41,249 nucleotides of DNA from Bacteroidota bacterium (GCA_013285915.1 JABDGS010000026.1:1-41249), one strand, 5' to 3'; counted from the stretch's first letter, positions 17,438-26,045 are shown. The notes: generated by a model from the letters alone, not told the origin. Translations and numbers: made by a program.

Positions 17438-18574
17438 ATGCACATTTCATTTTGGGAGAAAGAGAGTTTTTACAATCATAAACAGGTAATTATAATCGGT
17501 GCAGGGCTGGCCGGTTTATGGAGCGCTCTGGAGCTGCGCAAGCTTGATAGTACGCTGAATATTTTTCTGTTAGATAAAGGAGTAATACCCCAGGGTGCAT
17601 CAACGCGAAATGCAGGCTTTGCATGTTTTGGCAGCCCTACAGAGTTATTGCATGACGCCGAAATATGGGGTGAAGACGAAATGTGGGGGATTGTTGAAAT
17701 GCGTTATAAAGGGCTTGAAAAAATAAAGGCTCATTTTAAAGCGGATGCAATCGATTTTGAGAACTGCGGAGGTTACGAGTTGCTTGATGAAACATTTGGA
17801 TATACACCTGAAGCATTGGATGAAAAGCTTGCGTGGCTAAATAAAGGGTTGGAGAAAATAACGGGTGAAAAGCAAACATACACAAGAGCAGATGATAAAA
17901 TTAACCAGTTCAAATTCAATTCATTTAAACATATTATTGAAAATAAATTAGAGGGCAGTTTGCATAGTGGCAAATTTGTTCAGGCACTTACGAAAAAAGT
18001 GCTAAGTCTTGGGATTGAGATAATTTCTTCTGTTGAGGTTACAGGTTGGGCAAAGCAAAATGATGTTATCAAGGTATACACCAACAACGCACCAAAATTG
18101 ACTTGTGATAAGTTATTGATCTGCAATAATGGTTTTGCAGCTTCTTTAAATAAAAATATAAATATTACACCGGGCCGCGGGCAGGTAATTGTTACCTCGC
18201 CAATAACAAACCTTCCCTTTAAGGGCACGTTTCATTTTGATGAAGGCTTTTATTATTTTAGAAACCTTGGTAACCGGGTTTTGATTGGTGGCGCACGTAA
18301 CAAAGCTTTTGAGCAGGAAACCTCAACTGATATGGAGGTTACAGATGTTATTCAAAAAGAGCTTGAACTTTTTTTACAAGAAAAAATATTATCGGGCCAA
18401 ACATATACTATTGATTACCGCTGGAGTGGTATTATGGGTTTTACTGAAACTAAATTACCAATGCTAAAAGAAGCAGAGCCGGGAGTATTTGCCCTGATAG
18501 CCTGTAATGGCATGGGGGTGGCGCTTACCCCAATTATGGCGGAGAAAGCTGCGGCGCTAATTTTAAATCAATAG
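17438..18574 (+). CDS. FAD-dependent oxidoreductase (DAO family)
   Basis: The 378-residue protein opens with a Rossmann dinucleotide fold: VIIIGAGLAGLWSALELRK (GxGxxG at 21-26), then an acidic residue ending the second strand in FLLDKG. STRNAGFACFG matches the family segment after the FAD loop, and a C-terminal WSGIMGFTETKLPML-ACNGMGVAL segment completes the DAO pattern. The family oxidises amines or amino acids with FAD and produces H2O2 or reduces an acceptor; the gamma-glutamylputrescine/glycine oxidase branch is closest by eye. It has no signal peptide and is cytoplasmic. The glutaminyl cyclotransferase gene starts 53 bp downstream on the same strand. Confidence 0.88.
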   Translation: MHISFWEKESFYNHKQVIIIGAGLAGLWSALELRKLDSTLNIFLLDKGVIPQGASTRNAGFACFGSPTELLHDAEIWGEDEMWGIVEMRYKGLEKIKAHFKADAIDFENCGGYELLDETFGYTPEALDEKLAWLNKGLEKITGEKQTYTRADDKINQFKFNSFKHIIENKLEGSLHSGKFVQALTKKVLSLGIEIISSVEVTGWAKQNDVIKVYTNNAPKLTCDKLLICNNGFAASLNKNINITPGRGQVIVTSPITNLPFKGTFHFDEGFYYFRNLGNRVLIGGARNKAFEQETSTDMEVTDVIQKELELFLQEKILSGQTYTIDYRWSGIMGFTETKLPMLKEAEPGVFALIACNGMGVALTPIMAEKAAALILNQ

Positions 18575-18627
18575 ATAATTTTTAACCAAGTCAGGCTATA
18601 TTCGCAAAAAATACTTATCAATTTTTT

Positions 18628-19452
18628 ATGGGTTTAAATAAAATTGCGGCAGGCATCAGCATAATTTTATTGGCGTCCTGCGGCAATATAAATAATAATA
18701 ACGGCAATTCTTCTGCTACTGTTGATAACAGTAACCCTGCCCCACCAGCCATTGGTTATACTATTGTAAAAACTTACCCCCACGACACAACCTCGTATAC
18801 TGAAGGGCTGTTTTGGCTTAATAATGCGCTTTACGAAAGTACAGGCAACTATGGCAATAGTGAACTAAGAAAAAATGACCTTACAACTGGCAACCCCGAT
18901 AAGATGCTAAAGCTTGACAAGCAGTATTTTGGAGAAGGTATATCAGTAATTAACAACAAGTTATACCAGTTAACTTATAAAGAAAAAAAGGTTTTTGTAT
19001 ATGATGCAACCACATTTAATAAAATAAAGGAATTGGAGTGGACGACAGGGGAAGGTTGGGGAATGACACATAACGACAGTGAACTTATTATAAGCAACGG
19101 AAGCAGTAATTTATATTTTGTGGATCCCGAGACATTTAAAGTAAAACGGATTACAGGAGTTACAGACAACTACGGCCCGGTTACTTATTTAAATGAGCTG
19201 GAATATGTGAATGGTGTTGTATACGCAAACATTTGGCAAACCAACACAATAGTAAAAATTGATCTTTCAAGTGGCAGAGTTACCGGCAAAATGGACATGG
19301 GTGGCCTGCTTGACAAAAACGGTACACCTAAGCCCGATGAATGGTATGCAGACGGCAACGTTTTAAACGGCATTGCCTACGACAGTGCAAAAAACAGTTT
19401 TTATATTACCGGTAAGGATTGGCCAACCGTGTTTGAAATTAAGCTAAACTGA
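18628..19452 (+). CDS. Glutaminyl-peptide cyclotransferase, lipoprotein
   Basis: The 274-residue protein has a lipoprotein signal MGLNKIAAGISIILLASCGN (LASC lipobox, Cys-18) and an Asn-rich spacer. The body matches the plant/bacterial-type glutamine cyclotransferase beta-propeller: YTEGLFWLNNALYESTGNYG, FGEGISVINNKLYQLTYKEK, WGMTHNDSELIISNGSSNLY, YLNELEYVNGVVYANIWQTN and a final NGIAYDSAKNSFYITGKDWP. These enzymes convert N-terminal Gln to pyroglutamate and would protect exported proteins here. It is anchored in the periplasm or on the outer membrane. It may be co-transcribed with the FAD oxidoreductase upstream, but no shared pathway is evident. Confidence 0.92.
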   Translation: MGLNKIAAGISIILLASCGNINNNNGNSSATVDNSNPAPPAIGYTIVKTYPHDTTSYTEGLFWLNNALYESTGNYGNSELRKNDLTTGNPDKMLKLDKQYFGEGISVINNKLYQLTYKEKKVFVYDATTFNKIKELEWTTGEGWGMTHNDSELIISNGSSNLYFVDPETFKVKRITGVTDNYGPVTYLNELEYVNGVVYANIWQTNTIVKIDLSSGRVTGKMDMGGLLDKNGTPKPDEWYADGNVLNGIAYDSAKNSFYITGKDWPTVFEIKLN

Positions 19453-19524
19453 CACCTATAGTAACATGCAATGCATTGTAGGTATAGAAGCTATCGCTAA
19501 GTATTTTAAATACCGGCAGCTTCC

Positions 19525-20304
19525 CTATGCCATACTATCCGCTATTAGTTCAGCAATATCCATTACCTGTACTTCATTTTCTTTTTCACGGTTTTTAACA
19601 CCATCTGTAAGCATGGTATTGCAGAATGGACAGGCAGAGGCAATTACCGATGGGTGCAAGCCTAATGCTTCGTCTGCACGTTCAATGTTTATTCGCTTAT
19701 TGCCTGGTTCATCTTCTTTAAACATCTGTGCACCGCCCGCACCGCAACACAACCCTTTGGTTCTGCAACGTTTCATTTCAACAAGTTCTGCATCGAGCAT
19801 TTCAAGCACTTTGCGCGGCGCTTCGTAAATATTATTGGCACGGCCTAAATAACAACTATCGTGGTAGGTTATGCGCTTCCCCTTAAAGCTGCCCCCTTCT
19901 TTTAATTTTATTTTGCCCTCATCAATAAGCTGCTGTAAAAAAACAGTGTGGTGCACTACATCGTAATTACCACCCAGTTCCGGGTATTCGTTCTTTAATG
20001 TATTAAAGCAATGGGGGCAGGCGGTAACAATCTTTTTTATTCCGTAGTTGTTCAGTACCTGAATGTTGTTGTACGCCATCATCTGGAATAGAAATTCATT
20101 GCCCGCACGCCGTGCGGGGTCTCCTGTACAAGCTTCCTCTTTACCCAAAATGGCATATTTAATTCCTGTTTTATCTAATATAGCTGCAAAAGCCCTTGTA
20201 ATTTTTTGCGCCCGCTGGTCAAAACTACCTGAACATCCAACCCAAAATAATATTTCAGGTGTTTCACCTCCCGCTATCATATCTGCTATTACAGGAACTT
20301 TCAT
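19525..20304 (-). CDS. Heterodisulfide-reductase-like (Fe-S)-binding protein with two CCG domains
   Basis: The ATG at 20304 gives MKVPVIADMIAGG and 259 residues; the longer frame uses a TTG inside the promoter. Two cysteine-rich (CCG) domains are visible: FWVGCSGSFD plus KIVTACPHCFNTLKNEYPE in the first, and YHDSCYLGRAN, GLCCGAGGAQMF and ASACPFCNTML in the second. The family (HdrB/GlpC/LutA-type) carries a Fe-S cluster and acts as the cytoplasmic half of electron-transfer complexes. The likely partner is the membrane 4Fe-4S protein at 22770-24080 on the same strand, from which it is now separated by two opposing genes. TACATTTG just upstream is a good promoter. Confidence 0.9.
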   Translation of the reverse strand: MKVPVIADMIAGGETPEILFWVGCSGSFDQRAQKITRAFAAILDKTGIKYAILGKEEACTGDPARRAGNEFLFQMMAYNNIQVLNNYGIKKIVTACPHCFNTLKNEYPELGGNYDVVHHTVFLQQLIDEGKIKLKEGGSFKGKRITYHDSCYLGRANNIYEAPRKVLEMLDAELVEMKRCRTKGLCCGAGGAQMFKEDEPGNKRINIERADEALGLHPSVIASACPFCNTMLTDGVKNREKENEVQVMDIAELIADSMA

Positions 20305-20319
20305 ACCGTGCAATTTCTC

Positions 20320-20327
20320 CAAATGTA
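20320..20327 (-). promoter_or_regulatory. Bacteroidota-type -7 element (TACATTTG)
   Basis: On the minus strand TACATTTG matches TAnnTTTG and ends 16 bp before the ATG at 20304. It decides in favour of that start over the in-frame TTG at 20322, which lies within the element. Confidence 0.5.
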
Positions 20328-20450
20328 GGGTAAAATCTCCTGCTTAAACCACAGTTTTTTGCACCCGCAGAATGCAATGTCGGCAATACTTAAAGCAGCA
20401 TAAAGGCAGCCTAAATGGTCATTTACATACAAACACATTTGAGAATTTAA

Positions 20451-20480
20451 TTGCAGGAAAATTATTATCTGTTAACTTTA
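20451..20480 (+). promoter_or_regulatory. Bacteroidota-type promoter (TTG-N19-TAACTTTA)
   Basis: TTG at 20451-20453 and TAACTTTA at 20473-20480 have the optimal 19-bp spacing. The last base deviates from TAnnTTTG. It lies 17 bp upstream of the ATG at 20498. Confidence 0.45.
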
Positions 20481-20497
20481 TAGCAGTCACAATAATC

Positions 20498-21790
20498 ATG
20501 AGAAAGATAATATCAACCCTTAGGCGATTTTATAATTTGCGTGTACTTGCAATCGGCAGCCTTTTTTTAAGTGCTGGTGTGTTACATGCCCAAAGTGCAG
20601 CATCACCCGGTAACTATATCGCTTCGGGTTTGTTTTATGCACCCCCGCCATTAGGTGGTAATTATTCCGCTGTTAAGACGATTACCAAAACAGGCGACAA
20701 TACATATATGGCCGATTTTGCAAGAATTGGCAGTTTGGGCTACCAGTTTAGTTTTAGTATTGATGCAACCAATCATCTTGTAAACTGGACACCGTTGGGC
20801 ATTACGCCCCTTAGCAGTGGTTTTATGACAGAAGACAATCCCGGAAATGTGGATTATTCTGCCGTTTATGCAATTTCTGATACTGTTGGTTTTAATAGTG
20901 CAATATGTAATAATACTTACGACCCCGCTACGCAAACTTTTTATATGCATTATGGCTATGTTGGCGGCGGTGCGGCAAGTACGCCACAAACAGCATACAC
21001 CCGCCAGGTGTATGAAAAACTAGCTTTAGATACAGTTAGGATATTTTCATTTACACCCGGCCATGGAGCGCACGGCGATACGATCACAATTAGTGGCAAG
21101 CGTTTTACAGGAGCCACAAGTGTAAGTTTTGGAAACGTGGCCGCCGCGCAATTTTGGGTGTTATCTGATACAGTTATTTTTGCGACACTTGACACAGGTG
21201 CTACCGGGGCAGTAAAAATTGTGACACCGCAAGGCATTGCAGAAAAAGAAGGGTTTTATTATGACGTAACGATAGCTGGCCCTGACAGTATAAAAGCTGA
21301 GAGCAAAACCCCCGTGTTATTTACCGTGCCGGCATTTGCGAACGCAACCTATTTTTGGACGGTACCGCCCGGCAGTTCTATAAAATCGGGCCAGGGGACA
21401 AATGCGGCCTGGGTTTTATGGGGTATAAGACAAGGAATAGTATCAGTTAAGATTGAAACCAAAGACACATCATTTGTTGTTGCCAAACACGTTGCCACTC
21501 ATATTGACTTTACGAGGGCCGATGGCGACTTCTATATAGTTTCGCTGGCAGCAAAATTGTATCCTAATCCTGCGAAAGATGAGGCAAATTTAATGATAAC
21601 CAACAGTACAGGTAAGGTAACTGTAATAATTACAGACGTTAATGGTAAAACCATTAAGAACATAGTTACAGCTAACAATGGAAGTGACAGTTTCCTGGTT
21701 TCAACGAGCAACCTCGTACCCGGGTTTTATATAGTTACTATCAGAGATGAAAAAAACACAAAAACACTTAAACTTGTAAAAATTAAGTAA
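20498..21790 (+). CDS. T9SS-secreted protein with IPT/TIG and PKD-like domains
   Basis: The start at 20498 (MRKIISTLRRFYNLRVLAIG) gives 430 residues with a long-n-region signal peptide ending near HAQSAAS. An ATG-like start at 20372 would only add non-coding-looking residues. After a beta-rich N-terminal domain (about 28-175) of unknown family comes an IPT/TIG domain at about 179-257 (FTPGHGAHGDTITISGKRFT). A PKD-like segment follows (PAFANATYFWTVPPGSSIKS), then a type IX secretion C-terminal domain at about 352-430 (LYPNPAKDEANL, ending TKTLKLVKIK). The CTD directs export by the Por/Gld machinery and surface attachment. Function is adhesion or substrate binding by inference; no catalytic domain is visible. 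Confidence 0.88.
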   Translation: MRKIISTLRRFYNLRVLAIGSLFLSAGVLHAQSAASPGNYIASGLFYAPPPLGGNYSAVKTITKTGDNTYMADFARIGSLGYQFSFSIDATNHLVNWTPLGITPLSSGFMTEDNPGNVDYSAVYAISDTVGFNSAICNNTYDPATQTFYMHYGYVGGGAASTPQTAYTRQVYEKLALDTVRIFSFTPGHGAHGDTITISGKRFTGATSVSFGNVAAAQFWVLSDTVIFATLDTGATGAVKIVTPQGIAEKEGFYYDVTIAGPDSIKAESKTPVLFTVPAFANATYFWTVPPGSSIKSGQGTNAAWVLWGIRQGIVSVKIETKDTSFVVAKHVATHIDFTRADGDFYIVSLAAKLYPNPAKDEANLMITNSTGKVTVIITDVNGKTIKNIVTANNGSDSFLVSTSNLVPGFYIVTIRDEKNTKTLKLVKIK

Positions 21791-21949
21791 CTGTTTTAAT
21801 GTTAAAACCCAATAAGAAAGGCAAAGCCTTGCTTCTTAAGGCTGTCATATACAATAATTACGCAGCTAATAAAAGCTAAAATTACCGCGTTGCCTGTTCA
21901 AAGTATTTTGTTTCAGGCGTTTGTCTTATCATTGCAGTTTTAATTTTCA

Positions 21950-22594
21950 ATGACTTTATTTATTACTCTTTGCCTCGGATGGCTCGTTAGCTTTTTGGGT
22001 CAGCTACCGTTGGGCACCATGAGTATTACCGCGACACAGATCGCAGTATCCGAAGGTTTTTCAGCCGGATGGAAGTATAGTGTTGGCGTTGCGATAATAG
22101 AAATTGTTTATGTGCGTTTAACTGTATCGGGCGTTGCATGGATAGTACAGCACCACACATTTTTTGAGGCGGTTAACTGGCTTACTGTAGCATTATTTCT
22201 CACCCTGGGGACCATTACCCTTGTTTCGGCATTAAAGCAGCAGGGAGATAAAAAACCGGTATTGCTGAATAATAAACTTGACAGGTTTGTGCTTGGCGTA
22301 ACTATGAGCGCTTTAAACCCTGCTCAAATACCCTTTTGGTTTGTATGGAGCAGCTACCTTATTAACCTGCACGTTTTAAAAACAGGTGCCGAAGATTTTA
22401 ACTTGTTTAGCACAGGCTGTGCTTTGGGCACCATTTGCGGGTTGGCTGTATATATGTATGGCGGTAACTGGCTTATAGTTAAAATGAAAGCCAACACCAA
22501 AATACTCAATATTATTATGGGTATTGTATTTATCATAGCTGCCTTAGCTCAATTATACCGCATCTTTTTTGTAAAGGAGTTGCCTACGGGTTAG
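21950..22594 (+). CDS. LysE family translocator
   Basis: The 214-residue membrane protein has six hydrophobic helices and the LysE/RhtB N-terminal signature GQLPLGTMSITATQIAVSEG followed by a glycine-rich second helix. The central NPAQIPFWFVWSSYLI corresponds to the family's NP-containing helix 4. Such proteins export amino acids or related small molecules using the proton motive force; the substrate is not predictable. Its TAG stop codon is the first three bases of the inverted-repeat element at 22592-22772. Confidence 0.87.
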   Translation: MTLFITLCLGWLVSFLGQLPLGTMSITATQIAVSEGFSAGWKYSVGVAIIEIVYVRLTVSGVAWIVQHHTFFEAVNWLTVALFLTLGTITLVSALKQQGDKKPVLLNNKLDRFVLGVTMSALNPAQIPFWFVWSSYLINLHVLKTGAEDFNLFSTGCALGTICGLAVYMYGGNWLIVKMKANTKILNIIMGIVFIIAALAQLYRIFFVKELPTG

Positions 22595-22772
22595 TTGGTT
22601 GGTAGTTAGTAAAATGCAGTTGACCGGTTGATTAGTAAATACCAGTTGAATAGTAAGGGTACTTGACTGTGTTAACTTAAGTGGTTTGTATTTTACTTAT
22701 TCAAATCAACCGGCTTTTACCAATCAACTTGTTTTACCAATCAACCGGCTTTTACTAACTACCAATCAACTA
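22592..22772. repeat. Inverted-repeat element A, built of GTTGATTRGTAAAAGCCG units
   Basis: The 181-bp element fills the whole gap between two convergent genes. Its terminal 23 bp are inverted repeats with 22 identities (22592-22614 against 22750-22772). Inward, each arm carries variants of the 18-nt unit GTTGATTRGTAAAAGCCG: left arm GTTGACCGGTTGATTAGTAA, right arm three units reading TTACCAATCAAC or similar. The outermost TAG of each end is the stop codon of the adjacent gene (LysE at 22592-22594; Fe-S protein at 22772-22770). The RNA of either strand could fold into one long imperfect hairpin and might act as a bidirectional terminator. Related elements lie at 24104-24270 and 37003-37176. 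Confidence 0.85.
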
Positions 22773-24080
22773 CCCCGCCCATGCATCTCTTTCATCGGGG
22801 GAAAATTTCCAGGGCGCAAAATTATTTTCGGTGTTGCTGAACATGCTGTTCCATTCGGGGGTAGCGTTGCTTTCTTCCATTATTAAATAACGGCGCAATT
22901 GCAAAATTGTATCCAGCGGCGATATACTAACAGGGCATTCTTCAACGCAGGCATTACAGGTAGTGCAGGCCCGCAACTCTTCTTCAGTTATATAATTGTG
23001 CAGTAAGGTTTTGCCATCATCTTTATATTCTTTGTTAGCATCAATATTTTTTCCAACTTCTTCCAGCCTGTCCCTTGTTTTCATTATTATCAATCTTGGG
23101 CTTAAAGCTTTGCCGGTTATATTAGCGGGGCACGCAGCGGTACAGCGGCCGCACTCCGTACAACTGTAAGCGTCAAGCAGGTTGCGCCAGCTAAGATCAA
23201 ATACATCTTTCGCACCAAATGCATTATGGTGTGCTGTTGCGGCCTCCCCGGTTGGCGCTAATTCCGGCTGCATGGCATACAATACCTCTTTTTGAATATC
23301 CGGCATGTTCTTCATTTTGCCCTGTGGTGTAAGCCGCGCATAATATGCATTTGGAAATGCAAGTAATATGTGCAGGTGTTTTGAATATGGCAGATAATTT
23401 AAAAACACAAAAATACCTGTGATGTGCAGCCACCAGCAGATGAGTTCAATTATTACAAGTTTGCTTCCATCCAAGCCTTGCAAAAGCGGGAATAAGAAAG
23501 ATGAAAATGCAAATTGAAATTTATAAGGCACATAATCACCAGCATAATGAACGGGTAATGTATCGGCAGCGTTCATGGTTAGAAAAAGTGTCATCAATAT
23601 TATCTCACTAACCAGTATATAATTAGCATCGCTGCGCGGCCAGCCATTAAGATCTTTGCTTAGAAAGCGCTTAAGTTTCAGGACATTTCTTCTCACCAAA
23701 AAAATAATACATACGGTTATTACACCAACAGCTAAAAACTCAAAGGCATTTATAAACCATATATAAAAAAAACCAAGCGGCTGTGAGAATATACGGTGTG
23801 TGCCCAAAATACCATCTAAAAATATTTCAAGCACTTCTGCATTTATTATTATAAAGCCTGCATAAATAACAAAGTGCATTACCGCCACCAATGGGTTTTT
23901 AAACATCTTTTTTTGACCAAAAGCGAGTAATAAAACGTTGCGCCAACGCAGGGGCTTGTTATCGCTAAAATCTTCATCCCTGCCCAATAAAATATTTCTT
24001 CTTATACGCATAATATTTTTGGCAAACAGCCAAACGGCCACACCAGCAAGCGCAATAAATAAAACCTGGGCTATATTCAT
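22770..24080 (-). CDS. Membrane-bound 4Fe-4S dicluster electron-transfer protein
   Basis: The 436-residue protein has an N-terminal membrane half with about five or six helices (for example LFIALAGVAVWLFAKNIM, AVMHFVIYAGFIIINAEVLE, FLAVGVITVCIIFLVRRNVL, ILMTLFLTMNAADTL). A cytoplasmic half follows with two 4Fe-4S motifs, CTECGRCTAACP near 306-317 and CTTCNACVEECP near 370-381. This resembles HdrC/NarI-like quinone-linked Fe-S oxidoreductases. The CCG protein at 19525-20304 is the likely partner that completes the complex; both are on the minus strand. A TAGATTTG promoter lies just upstream. The gene is bracketed by repeat elements A and B, and element A provides its stop codon. Confidence 0.9.
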   Translation of the reverse strand: MNIAQVLFIALAGVAVWLFAKNIMRIRRNILLGRDEDFSDNKPLRWRNVLLLAFGQKKMFKNPLVAVMHFVIYAGFIIINAEVLEIFLDGILGTHRIFSQPLGFFYIWFINAFEFLAVGVITVCIIFLVRRNVLKLKRFLSKDLNGWPRSDANYILVSEIILMTLFLTMNAADTLPVHYAGDYVPYKFQFAFSSFLFPLLQGLDGSKLVIIELICWWLHITGIFVFLNYLPYSKHLHILLAFPNAYYARLTPQGKMKNMPDIQKEVLYAMQPELAPTGEAATAHHNAFGAKDVFDLSWRNLLDAYSCTECGRCTAACPANITGKALSPRLIIMKTRDRLEEVGKNIDANKEYKDDGKTLLHNYITEEELRACTTCNACVEECPVSISPLDTILQLRRYLIMEESNATPEWNSMFSNTENNFAPWKFSPDERDAWAG

Positions 24081-24088
24081 ACTATGTG

Positions 24089-24096
24089 CAAATCTA
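24089..24096 (-). promoter_or_regulatory. Bacteroidota-type -7 element (TAGATTTG)
   Basis: On the minus strand TAGATTTG fits TAnnTTTG and ends 9 bp before the ATG of the membrane Fe-S gene. The -33 region would fall inside repeat element B, whose left arm begins 8 bp further upstream; no TTG is evident there. Confidence 0.45.
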
Positions 24097-24103
24097 AGGA
24101 TTT

Positions 24104-24270
24104 AGTTTAATGGTAAAAAGCCGGTTGATTAGTTGATTAGTAAAAGCCAGTTGATTGGTTGGCTGATAAAAGTCACCTGCCTATCAAATCTCCAAAGGAA
24201 CCCTTTTGGGCAACCAGCTTTTACCAATCAACCATTCTCTTACTAATCAACTGGCTTTTACCAATCAACT
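24104..24270. repeat. Inverted-repeat element B, same family as A
   Basis: The left arm (about 24104-24171) reads GGTAAAAAGCCGGTTGATTA then GTTGATTAGTAAAAGCCAG and a degenerate third unit. The right arm (about 24209-24270) holds three inverted units: CAGCTTTTACCAATCAACC, TTACTAATCAACTGG and CTTTTACCAATCAACT. The two outer ends align as an inverted repeat with a few mismatches. Four perfect copies of the 12-mer GTTGATTRGTAA are present across both strands. It lies between the divergent Fe-S and phosphoribosyltransferase genes, where a hairpin could affect either promoter. Confidence 0.8.
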
Positions 24271-24326
24271 TCTCCCCTGCAACCAGGCTGTCAACAATTT
24301 CCTTATTTTGCATTCAAATATTATAC

Positions 24327-24827
24327 ATGCCCGAAAAGAGATATGTGCTGAATGCCGATAATGCGGAGCAAAAACTGCACCGGATGGCATTGGAGATTGC
24401 CGAAAACTTAAGTGGTGACGATGCCCCGCTTATATTTATTGGTGTGCGCAACAGCGGTACCGGCATTGCTGAAATTGTTGCAGGCTTTGCTAAAGAACAT
24501 CTTTCAAACGAGATCAAAGTTATTTCAGTTAGTCTTGATAAACACAACCCTGCAGAAGTTACTTTAAGTGAAGACATTGACCTTGATGATAAAAATGTTA
24601 TTGTGATGGATGATGTTAGCAACAGCGGTAAAACACTTATGTATGCCCTTAAGCCGTTATTGGCCTTTCACCCTAAAAGAGTTCAGACACTAGTGCTGGT
24701 TGAACGCATGCACAAATCATTCCCGATAAAGCCAGATTACGTTGGTTCTTCGGTTGCCACCACCTGGCAAGATTTTATACAGGTTGAATTACAGGATGGC
24801 AAAGTTACCGGCGCTTATATAGAATAG
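24327..24827 (+). CDS. Phosphoribosyltransferase, PyrR-like
   Basis: The ATG at 24327 gives MPEKRYVLNADNAEQKLHRM and 166 residues, the normal length. The longer frame from 24159 would translate repeat element B and is rejected. The PRPP-binding loop is VIVMDDVSNSGKTL, and IFIGVRNSGTGIAEIVAGF matches the PPi-loop region. The N-terminus (LNADNAEQKLHRMALEIAEN) resembles PyrR, the pyrimidine-operon attenuator/uracil phosphoribosyltransferase. No pyrimidine genes are nearby, so regulation versus salvage cannot be decided. It is cytoplasmic. Confidence 0.85.
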   Translation: MPEKRYVLNADNAEQKLHRMALEIAENLSGDDAPLIFIGVRNSGTGIAEIVAGFAKEHLSNEIKVISVSLDKHNPAEVTLSEDIDLDDKNVIVMDDVSNSGKTLMYALKPLLAFHPKRVQTLVLVERMHKSFPIKPDYVGSSVATTWQDFIQVELQDGKVTGAYIE

Positions 24828-24875
24828 TTGCCACCCGTACAATTATTGTTTGTTATAACCTTTGTATAATGCAAA

Positions 24876-26045
24876 TTGTATGCAAACTCGCATGGCATGC
24901 TTACCGCGCTGGTTTTTATTTTACTGTTTGGTACGGCGCAGGCTGTGTTATTGCTTGCTGTACTGCTGCTGCGTAAAAAAATTCAATTATTTCATTTTTT
25001 CCTCAGTGCTTATGTAACAGTAATGTTGCTGCAAATGATGTTTAAGGTTATAAGCAAGGGCTGGTTAATGCACACTGTTAAACAATGGTACCGTTTATCG
25101 TACTACTTGCCCTACCTGTACGGGCCGCTTGCGTTGCTTTTTGTAACGCACTACCTGTATAAACAAAAATGGCAATGGCGGCAAATGCTGCATTTTATTC
25201 CGTTTGGTATAAGCATTGGTTTATCAGTAATTGATATTCAGTATGTTATGCCGCCCTTTTACCTGGCTTTTTTAGCGTTGGCACTACCAAAGCTGGTATT
25301 GCAGTTGAGCAGCCTTTTTGTTTACCATTTCCTGGTTTGGAAAAGCGTCAACTCGCACAAACCGCCTTTACCTGACAATGAGAAAATTGGCTTTTTACGT
25401 ACGTTCACAGCTATCTCTCTCGGTATAACCTCCTTAATTGCATTTGCATTATTTTTCCTGTACCGGCAATTTCCCCATCACCAAAATATTCGCTGGGCAT
25501 TTATAAGCCTTCCTTTTTTTGTTTACTGGATAAGCTATAAAGTGCTGCAAAAACCAGCCATGTTTAAAGTTATACAGGGCAGCGGTAATTATAGCGAGGC
25601 AGGTTATGTTATACCGCCGTTGAAAGTACATCGCCCAACTCCTAAATATTCCAACTCCGGTTTAAAGCAGGAAGAGGCTGAGAAAATTGTACTTGCGCTT
25701 AATAAAAGCATGCAGAAAGATAAATTATTCCTTGATGCCGCGCTTACCATGGATGGACTTGCTGAAAAGTTGGGCTGCCAAAAACATCACCTCTCACAAG
25801 TGCTTAACGATACCCTTCAAAAATCGTTTACAACCTTTATAAATGAAGAGCGGGTGAGTGAGGCAAAACGTATACTGGCCTCACCCACTTTCAGCCATTA
25901 TAAAATATCTTCTATCGCTTACGACGCTGGTTTTAATTCACTTTCATCCTTTAACGAAATATTTAAGAAGAGCGAAGGGATAACGCCCTCGCAGTTCAGG
26001 ATGCAGTCGCACCACACTCAACAACCCCAAATAAAGCGGGTATAA
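24876..26045 (+). CDS. Membrane-embedded AraC-family transcriptional regulator
   Basis: The 389-residue protein starts at a TTG (24876); an ATG at 24897 (MLTALVFILLFG) is equally possible and would remove seven residues. About seven hydrophobic helices occupy residues 7-235, a sensor arrangement common in Bacteroidota. A cytoplasmic AraC/XylS domain covers about 280-380. Its first HTH is LTMDGLAEKLGCQKHHLSQ and its second is KISSIAYDAGFNSLSSFNEI, followed by the family signature FKKSEGITPSQFR. It probably senses an envelope or membrane signal and activates adjacent genes. The hydrolase/propeller genes that start 64 bp downstream in the same direction are the obvious candidates for its target. 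Confidence 0.87.
   Translation: MYANSHGMLTALVFILLFGTAQAVLLLAVLLLRKKIQLFHFFLSAYVTVMLLQMMFKVISKGWLMHTVKQWYRLSYYLPYLYGPLALLFVTHYLYKQKWQWRQMLHFIPFGISIGLSVIDIQYVMPPFYLAFLALALPKLVLQLSSLFVYHFLVWKSVNSHKPPLPDNEKIGFLRTFTAISLGITSLIAFALFFLYRQFPHHQNIRWAFISLPFFVYWISYKVLQKPAMFKVIQGSGNYSEAGYVIPPLKVHRPTPKYSNSGLKQEEAEKIVLALNKSMQKDKLFLDAALTMDGLAEKLGCQKHHLSQVLNDTLQKSFTTFINEERVSEAKRILASPTFSHYKISSIAYDAGFNSLSSFNEIFKKSEGITPSQFRMQSHHTQQPQIKRV

Noticed and set aside
20305..20322. TTG start giving six extra residues on the CCG-domain protein
   Set aside because: The TTG lies inside a TACATTTG promoter element, and homologues of this type begin near MKVP.
22592..24270. CRISPR-like repeats in the intergenic regions around the Fe-S gene
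   Set aside because: Units occur in both orientations within each locus, spacing is irregular, there are no unique spacers and no cas genes.
24159..24326. N-terminal extension of the phosphoribosyltransferase reading frame
   Set aside because: The extra 56 residues translate repeat element B; the ATG at 24327 gives the normal family N-terminus and length.
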